From: Comamonadaceae bacterium
GTDB lineage: Bacteria > Pseudomonadota > Gammaproteobacteria > Burkholderiales > Burkholderiaceae_C
Assembly: GCA_947374705.1 (NCBI GenBank)
Contig: CANCDA010000090.1
Location: 1-9,787, forward strand
Reading direction: 5' to 3'
DNA: 9,787 bases
Shown: in pieces, positions 7,211-9,787 of the stretch
How the letters are laid out: every line of letters begins with the position of its first letter
Numbering within the stretch: position 1 is the first letter of the stretch
Notes under the pieces: model-generated
The model's database searches: none
What the model was told of the DNA's origin: nothing
The model's input: the letters and a program-made list of their open reading frames with translations, nothing else
Program-made: the position numbers and the translations under genes

Positions 7211-7893
7211 ACCACACTGGCCCCGGCCTGTGCCGCTTGGCCGTCTTCAGCCGACTGCACCCCCGAGACACCAATGGCCCCAATCACCGCACCGTCTTGC
7301 AGCAGCGGAATGCCGCCTTCCATGGGGCATAGGCCTTCGATGGCCAGCAGCCGCAGACCGGCCCCGCCCGCCGCAATAGCGTCTTCAAACACCTTGGTTG
7401 GGCGCTTGAAATTGACGGCACACAGCGCCTTGGCCTGCGCCACCGCAATGCTGGCGTAGTGCACATCGTCCATCTTGTGAAAGACGACCAGATGGCCCGA
7501 GCTGTTCACCACGGCGATGCACATCTTCCAGCCCTTGGCCCGTGCCAGCGCTTCAGCTCCTGCGGCGACTTGGCGGGCTAGGTCTAGCGAGAGGGGTGGG
7601 CCGTAGGGTGGCGAAGTTGGTGGTGATAAAGGCGGTGTTGCGAAGGGTAGGGCGTGAGCGGAGGTGTTCAAAAGTGTTTCCTGTTGGGGGTTCGATTGCG
7701 AGCTTTCATGACGGGCGTCTTGCTCGTCCATAGCGGCGTACAACTGAGCGTTGCTCATAGTGGGCATGAGCAGTGCGCTTGTGCGGCGCAAGACTGGGGC
7801 AGGGCTTCGTTGTGGCTCAGCAGTGTTTGCAACCGGTCGTTGCAATGACGTCTGCGCAATCAAGGGATCGGGTAAGTCGATTGTGGTTTGCAT
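7177..7893 (-). CDS. GlcG/HbpS-family (heme-binding-like) protein with Pro-rich N-terminal extension
   Basis: Residues about 101-225 of 238 form a complete GlcG/HbpS domain: LDLARQVAAGAEALARAKGW, then VVNSSGHLVVFHKMDD, RPTKVFED (164-171), EGGIPLLQDG (192-201) and GAIGVSGV (205-212). Family members include HbpS, an extracellular heme-binding oligomer, and GlcG of the glycolate locus. The biochemical role here is unknown. The usual family length is about 130-160 residues, so the first 100 residues are extra. They are low in complexity and Pro/Ser/Ala-rich (PPLSPPTSPPYGPP). No signal peptide or membrane segment is clear. The ATG at 7893 is the first ATG after a candidate -10 box. A TTG at 7671, with AGGA upstream at normal spacing, would give a family-length 164-residue protein and may be the real start. 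The domain call is firm; the start is not. Confidence 0.8.
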   Translation of the reverse strand: MQTTIDLPDPLIAQTSLQRPVANTAEPQRSPAPVLRRTSALLMPTMSNAQLYAAMDEQDARHESSQSNPQQETLLNTSAHALPFATPPLSPPTSPPYGPPLSLDLARQVAAGAEALARAKGWKMCIAVVNSSGHLVVFHKMDDVHYASIAVAQAKALCAVNFKRPTKVFEDAIAAGGAGLRLLAIEGLCPMEGGIPLLQDGAVIGAIGVSGVQSAEDGQAAQAGASVVQPSSGATSSA

Positions 7894-7920
7894 GTGAGCA
7901 CTTTGTTCGACCAATATGCA

Positions 7921-7926
7921 ATTATG
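7921..7926 (-). promoter_or_regulatory. Candidate -10 box for the HbpS-like gene
   Basis: Read on the minus strand this is CATAAT (five of six match TATAAT). Transcription would start near 7914, leaving about 21 nt before the ATG at 7893. A TGGACA upstream resembles a -35 box but sits 20 bp away, which is too far for a standard promoter. It modestly supports a translation start within the long form. Confidence 0.3.
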
Positions 7927-8013
7927 CGCAATGCCGCACAGTCTGGTGTCCAGAGCTCCGGAGTGTTCGCGCCGAGGCTAATCTGTAACTGTGCACTTTT
8001 CGCCTCACGGAGT

Positions 8014-8019
8014 TAAAAT
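8014..8019 (+). promoter_or_regulatory. Candidate -10 box immediately before the 96-codon ORF
   Basis: TAAAAT (five of six match TATAAT) ends six bases before the ATG at 8026. Transcription would begin on or next to the A of the start codon, giving a leaderless message. No Shine-Dalgarno sequence is present, and no convincing -35 box is visible. Confidence 0.4.
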
Positions 8020-8025
8020 TACCCC

Positions 8026-8316
8026 ATGGCGATACATACAAGTTTCCTTGGTGCAACCACCGTTTCGGGTGATGAGGCGAAAGCATTCACCAGAAGGCTG
8101 GCACACGGCCGTGGGACGAAGGCCGCGTCTGAATCTGCTCAGAATGGTCGAAAAATGGTTGCCACCTTCTCAAAGATGGGCCTCGTCACAGTGAAGCTGT
8201 ACGCTCAGGATGGTTGCAACTCCCTGAGCCTCGGGGATGCGTCTCTTACCCCGCTCAAGACGTTTTTGCGAAAAGAAGCCAAAAAACTTCAATCAGCCTG
8301 GCAGTTGAACACGTGA
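8026..8316 (+). CDS. Small protein of unknown function, 3' part probably derived from an acetyltransferase gene
   Basis: The 96-codon frame starts at the ATG at 8026 and encodes MAIHTSFLGATTVSGDEAKAF and onward. Residues 1-50 are basic and polar with no membrane segment (SGDEAKAFTRRLAHGRGTKA, GRKMVATFSK); I do not recognise a family. From about residue 54 the sequence (VTVKLY, then SLSLGDASLTPLKTFLRKEA) resembles the N-terminus of GNAT acetyltransferases related to GNAT toxins, and it ends abruptly in WQLNT. I infer two parts: a small upstream protein and the head of a broken GNAT gene now in the same frame. Small genes before GNAT toxins often encode antitoxins, but no DNA-binding fold can be recognised, so that role is speculation. 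The stop TGA (8314-8316) shares its A with an ATG at 8316 in the next frame. Confidence 0.55.
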   Translation: MAIHTSFLGATTVSGDEAKAFTRRLAHGRGTKAASESAQNGRKMVATFSKMGLVTVKLYAQDGCNSLSLGDASLTPLKTFLRKEAKKLQSAWQLNT

Positions 8317-8477
8317 TGCCACACACGGGATGCCGTTTTCTGATCGTGGATGCCAAGGCGTCATCCGTTTCATTTTATGAACGCAAAGGGTTTAGCAAAA
8401 TTGGCCAAGCCGCTGACGGCAACCAAGTATTGAGACCCATGTTCATGGATATGCATCGACTTTCCATTGCTGGTTAG
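8176..8477 (+). pseudogene. GNAT-family N-acetyltransferase remnant, internal deletion and frame change
   Basis: The C-terminal end of a GNAT acetyltransferase is clear in the frame ending at 8477: SLAVEHVMPHTGCRFLIVDA followed by SSVSFYERKGFSKI, which is the beta5-helix-FYxxxGF region closing the acetyl-CoA fold. The central part, including the R/Q-x-x-G-x-G/A acetyl-CoA loop, is absent. A matching N-terminal piece (SLSLGDASLTPLKTFLRKEA) lies in the previous frame, inside the 96-codon ORF. The two pieces meet at about 8285-8300. Compared with typical lengths of 160-175 residues, roughly 70-80 codons have been lost. The remaining open stretch could be translated from the ATG at 8316 (53 residues) but could not form an active enzyme. 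The relation of the N-terminal piece rests on pattern recognition and is less certain than that of the C-terminal piece. Confidence 0.6.
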
Positions 8478-8482
8478 ATTTC

Positions 8483-8806
8483 ATGGCTAAAAAGCAATCC
8501 TGGTTCGTGCGACTCGGTCAGTCCGAATGGATCCGCCACACCTACGCCCGCCCAAATGATGATCCACTGCGACTTCTTGGCAGCGTACGGCGGGGAATGC
8601 AGATCGGCGCCTTGGCGAAATCTGCGGATGGCGAGTATTTTCAGGTGGTCGGCGACTTTGTCACACCACTGAACAAATCGAAGATCGAGGCAGCGGTTGC
8701 AAAAGCCGCGAACTCTGAAGCGTTTGCTTCGCCACAGGCAATGGCCAAACCGGCCCCACCGCCAATCGTTGTCATCAAACGTCGTCGTATTCCGGTAATG
8801 GCTTGA
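8483..8806 (+). CDS. Hypothetical protein, 107 residues
   Basis: The ATG at 8483 lies five bases after the stop of the GNAT remnant, so it probably shares that transcript. I do not recognise the family. Residues 1-75 look like a compact, mainly beta domain (WFVRLGQSEWIRH, then RLLGSVRRGMQIGALAKS, GEYFQVVGDFVTPLN) followed by a helix (KSKIEAAVAKA). Residues 76-107 are low in complexity, Ala/Pro-rich with PPP at 92-94, and end in the basic cluster KRRRIPVMA. The net charge is positive; there is no signal peptide, membrane segment or cysteine. The even pattern of the first 75 residues, with regular Trp, Gly and hydrophobic positions, argues for a real gene. No ribosome binding site is evident (GGTTAGATTTC precedes the ATG), so expression may depend on coupling to the frame upstream. 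Confidence 0.65.
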   Translation: MAKKQSWFVRLGQSEWIRHTYARPNDDPLRLLGSVRRGMQIGALAKSADGEYFQVVGDFVTPLNKSKIEAAVAKAANSEAFASPQAMAKPAPPPIVVIKRRRIPVMA

Positions 8807-8879
8807 GGCCTAGCCTTGATCAGGTGGCACAGTCACAAGTTGGCAGGATGGCTCTCAATTCGGGATCGGCGGCAACAAG
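8807..8879. other. Gap between convergent genes, no feature recognised
   Basis: These 73 bp separate the 107-codon gene from the methyltransferase gene. A short AGGC-CTA-GCCT hairpin overlaps the left edge, but it has only four base pairs and no T-run, so I do not call a terminator. No attachment-site repeat was found. Confidence 0.5.
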
Positions 8880-9509
8880 CTATCGTCTAAATCCCAAAAC
8901 CTGCGCCGTCCTCTGCACCCCATCGTGGTAGCGGCCTTCCTTGAGCAGCCGCTCCCCATCGCGGGCGATCACAAAATCAAGTCCGTTCAACTCAGCGCAC
9001 AGCACAGCAGCGCCGGGGTAACGGCTATCAGCCGAAGCACCCTCTTGCGTCTTGGTCTCCAGCACGAAAGCACCACCGGGGCGCAGGCAGGCGGCGATGC
9101 GGGCGTAGAGCGCGCGGCGGATTTTGAGTTCGGGCTGGCCAAAGATCATGGTCACCAAGTCCCACTTGGCAAGGCCTGGGTCAAACCCTTCCAGATCGGC
9201 GCGCTGGGTGGGCAGGGTGATGCCGCGTTGCGCGGCCAAGGCGCTTGCCTTGTCCAACGCCACTTGTGAAAAATCAACCGCCACGGGGCGAAAGCCGCGT
9301 TGCGCCAGGTAGGTGGCGTTGCGCCCTTCTCCCTCGCACAGGCACAGCGCGTCGCCCACTTGCAGTTGCGGGGTCACGGATACTAAAAAGTCGTTGGGCT
9401 CGGTGCCGTAGGCGAAGCCGACCTCAGAATAGCGTGCGTCCCAGTAGGCGGGCAGGTGGTTGCTGTCTTTGCCGGTCATGCGTTCGGACATGGAGGTGCT
9501 GGGTTTCAT
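8880..9509 (-). CDS. Class I SAM-dependent methyltransferase, TehB-like
   Basis: A 209-residue methyltransferase of the small TehB/thiopurine-like group. YWDARYSEVGFAYGTEPNDFL (22-42) is the typical N-terminal substrate/cofactor lid. Motif I is LCLCEGEGRNATYLA (55-69), followed by the acidic VAVDFS (76-81) that binds the SAM ribose. RADLEGFD (103-110) is motif II, then WDLVTMIF (116-123) and LRPGGAFVLET (142-151). TehB methylates tellurite, but relatives act on many small molecules, so the substrate is unknown. The ATG at 9509 lies 8 bp after the stop of the receptor gene, suggesting one operon. Later ATGs at 9491 and 9479 are also possible because the conserved part begins only at residue 19 or so. 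No strong Shine-Dalgarno sequence distinguishes them. Confidence 0.85.
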   Translation of the reverse strand: MKPSTSMSERMTGKDSNHLPAYWDARYSEVGFAYGTEPNDFLVSVTPQLQVGDALCLCEGEGRNATYLAQRGFRPVAVDFSQVALDKASALAAQRGITLPTQRADLEGFDPGLAKWDLVTMIFGQPELKIRRALYARIAACLRPGGAFVLETKTQEGASADSRYPGAAVLCAELNGLDFVIARDGERLLKEGRYHDGVQRTAQVLGFRR

Positions 9510-9517
9510 GGCTGGTC

Positions 9518-9787
9518 TTAATCTCGGGTGATGCCGGACTCTTTGACGATGCGGGTCATCAACTCGCGGTCGGCTAGAAACAGTTTGTTGAAGCCGTCCA
9601 CGCTGAGCTGGGGTGATTCAAGGCCGAGTTGTTGCAGACGCTCGCGCACGGTTTTGATGGCGATGACTTTGTTGACGGCAGCGTTGATCTGTTCCACCAC
9701 GGCGCTCGGCGTGTTGGCCGGGGCCAGCAGGCCGAACCACGACTCAAAACCATAGCCGGGCAAGCCGGATTCGTTGAGCGTGGGGAT
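9518..9787 (-). CDS. Bug/TctC-family tripartite tricarboxylate transporter receptor, C-terminal part
   Basis: The frame is open to the window edge, so only the last 89 residues are seen. It begins with IPTLNESGLPGYGFESWFGL followed by LAPANTPSAVVEQINAAVNK, the strongly conserved C-terminal half of Bug-family periplasmic solute receptors. An ERLQQLGLESPQLS segment and a final helix ending KESGITRD follow. Such receptors bind carboxylates or other small acids in the periplasm and are greatly expanded in Burkholderiales. The ligand cannot be told from this part, and no transporter membrane genes are in the window. The methyltransferase gene follows after 8 bp. Confidence 0.92.
   Translation of the reverse strand: MPTLNESGLPGYGFESWFGLLAPANTPSAVVEQINAAVNKVIAIKTVRERLQQLGLESPQLSVDGFNKLFLADRELMTRIVKESGITRD

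Noticed and set aside
7915..7940. Short repeats (GCAATTATGCGCAATGC) upstream of the HbpS-like gene as an operator
   Set aside because: The repeated units are five bases long and imperfect; this is not above chance for an AT-richer intergenic stretch.
8026..8806. A complete mobile element or defence island
   Set aside because: No integrase, transposase, terminal repeats, nuclease or known defence domain is present; only small unknown genes and a GNAT remnant.

Overview
The window looks like chromosomal DNA of a betaproteobacterium, most likely a Comamonadaceae member (Rhodoferax/Polaromonas-like). This is inferred from high-GC, densely packed genes, a Bug/TctC-type solute receptor, an arginine-type EF-P next to its rhamnosyltransferase EarP, and a proteobacterial exonuclease I. 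No tRNA, rRNA, CRISPR array or insertion sequence is visible.

Layout: (1) 1-2423, plus strand: the 3' end of a large RTX-type secreted calcium-binding protein, overlapped by ATGA with a HlyD-family membrane fusion protein for type I secretion. (2) 2445-5672, minus strand: a coniferyl-aldehyde-dehydrogenase-like gene, then earP, then efp. EarP is expected to rhamnosylate Arg32 of the EF-P encoded just downstream. (3) 5756-7210, plus strand: sbcB (exonuclease I), divergent from the dehydrogenase. It converges on and overlaps by 34 bp a GlcG/HbpS-family (heme-binding-like) gene on the minus strand, which has an unusual Pro-rich N-terminal extension and an uncertain start. (4) 8026-8806, plus strand: a small accessory islet, locally AT-richer. 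It holds a 96-codon ORF of unknown function, a broken GNAT acetyltransferase with its middle missing and its two ends in different frames, and a 107-codon unknown gene. (5) 8880-9787, minus strand: a TehB-like SAM methyltransferase and the 3' end of a Bug/TctC receptor gene.

Most of the window is ordinary core or metabolic sequence. The parts that deserve a second look are the islet at 8026-8806, the two candidate leaderless promoters (sbcB and the 96-codon ORF) with identical -10-to-ATG spacing, the HbpS-like N-terminal extension, and the tight dehydrogenase-earP-efp arrangement. I found no clear evidence for a large undescribed system.
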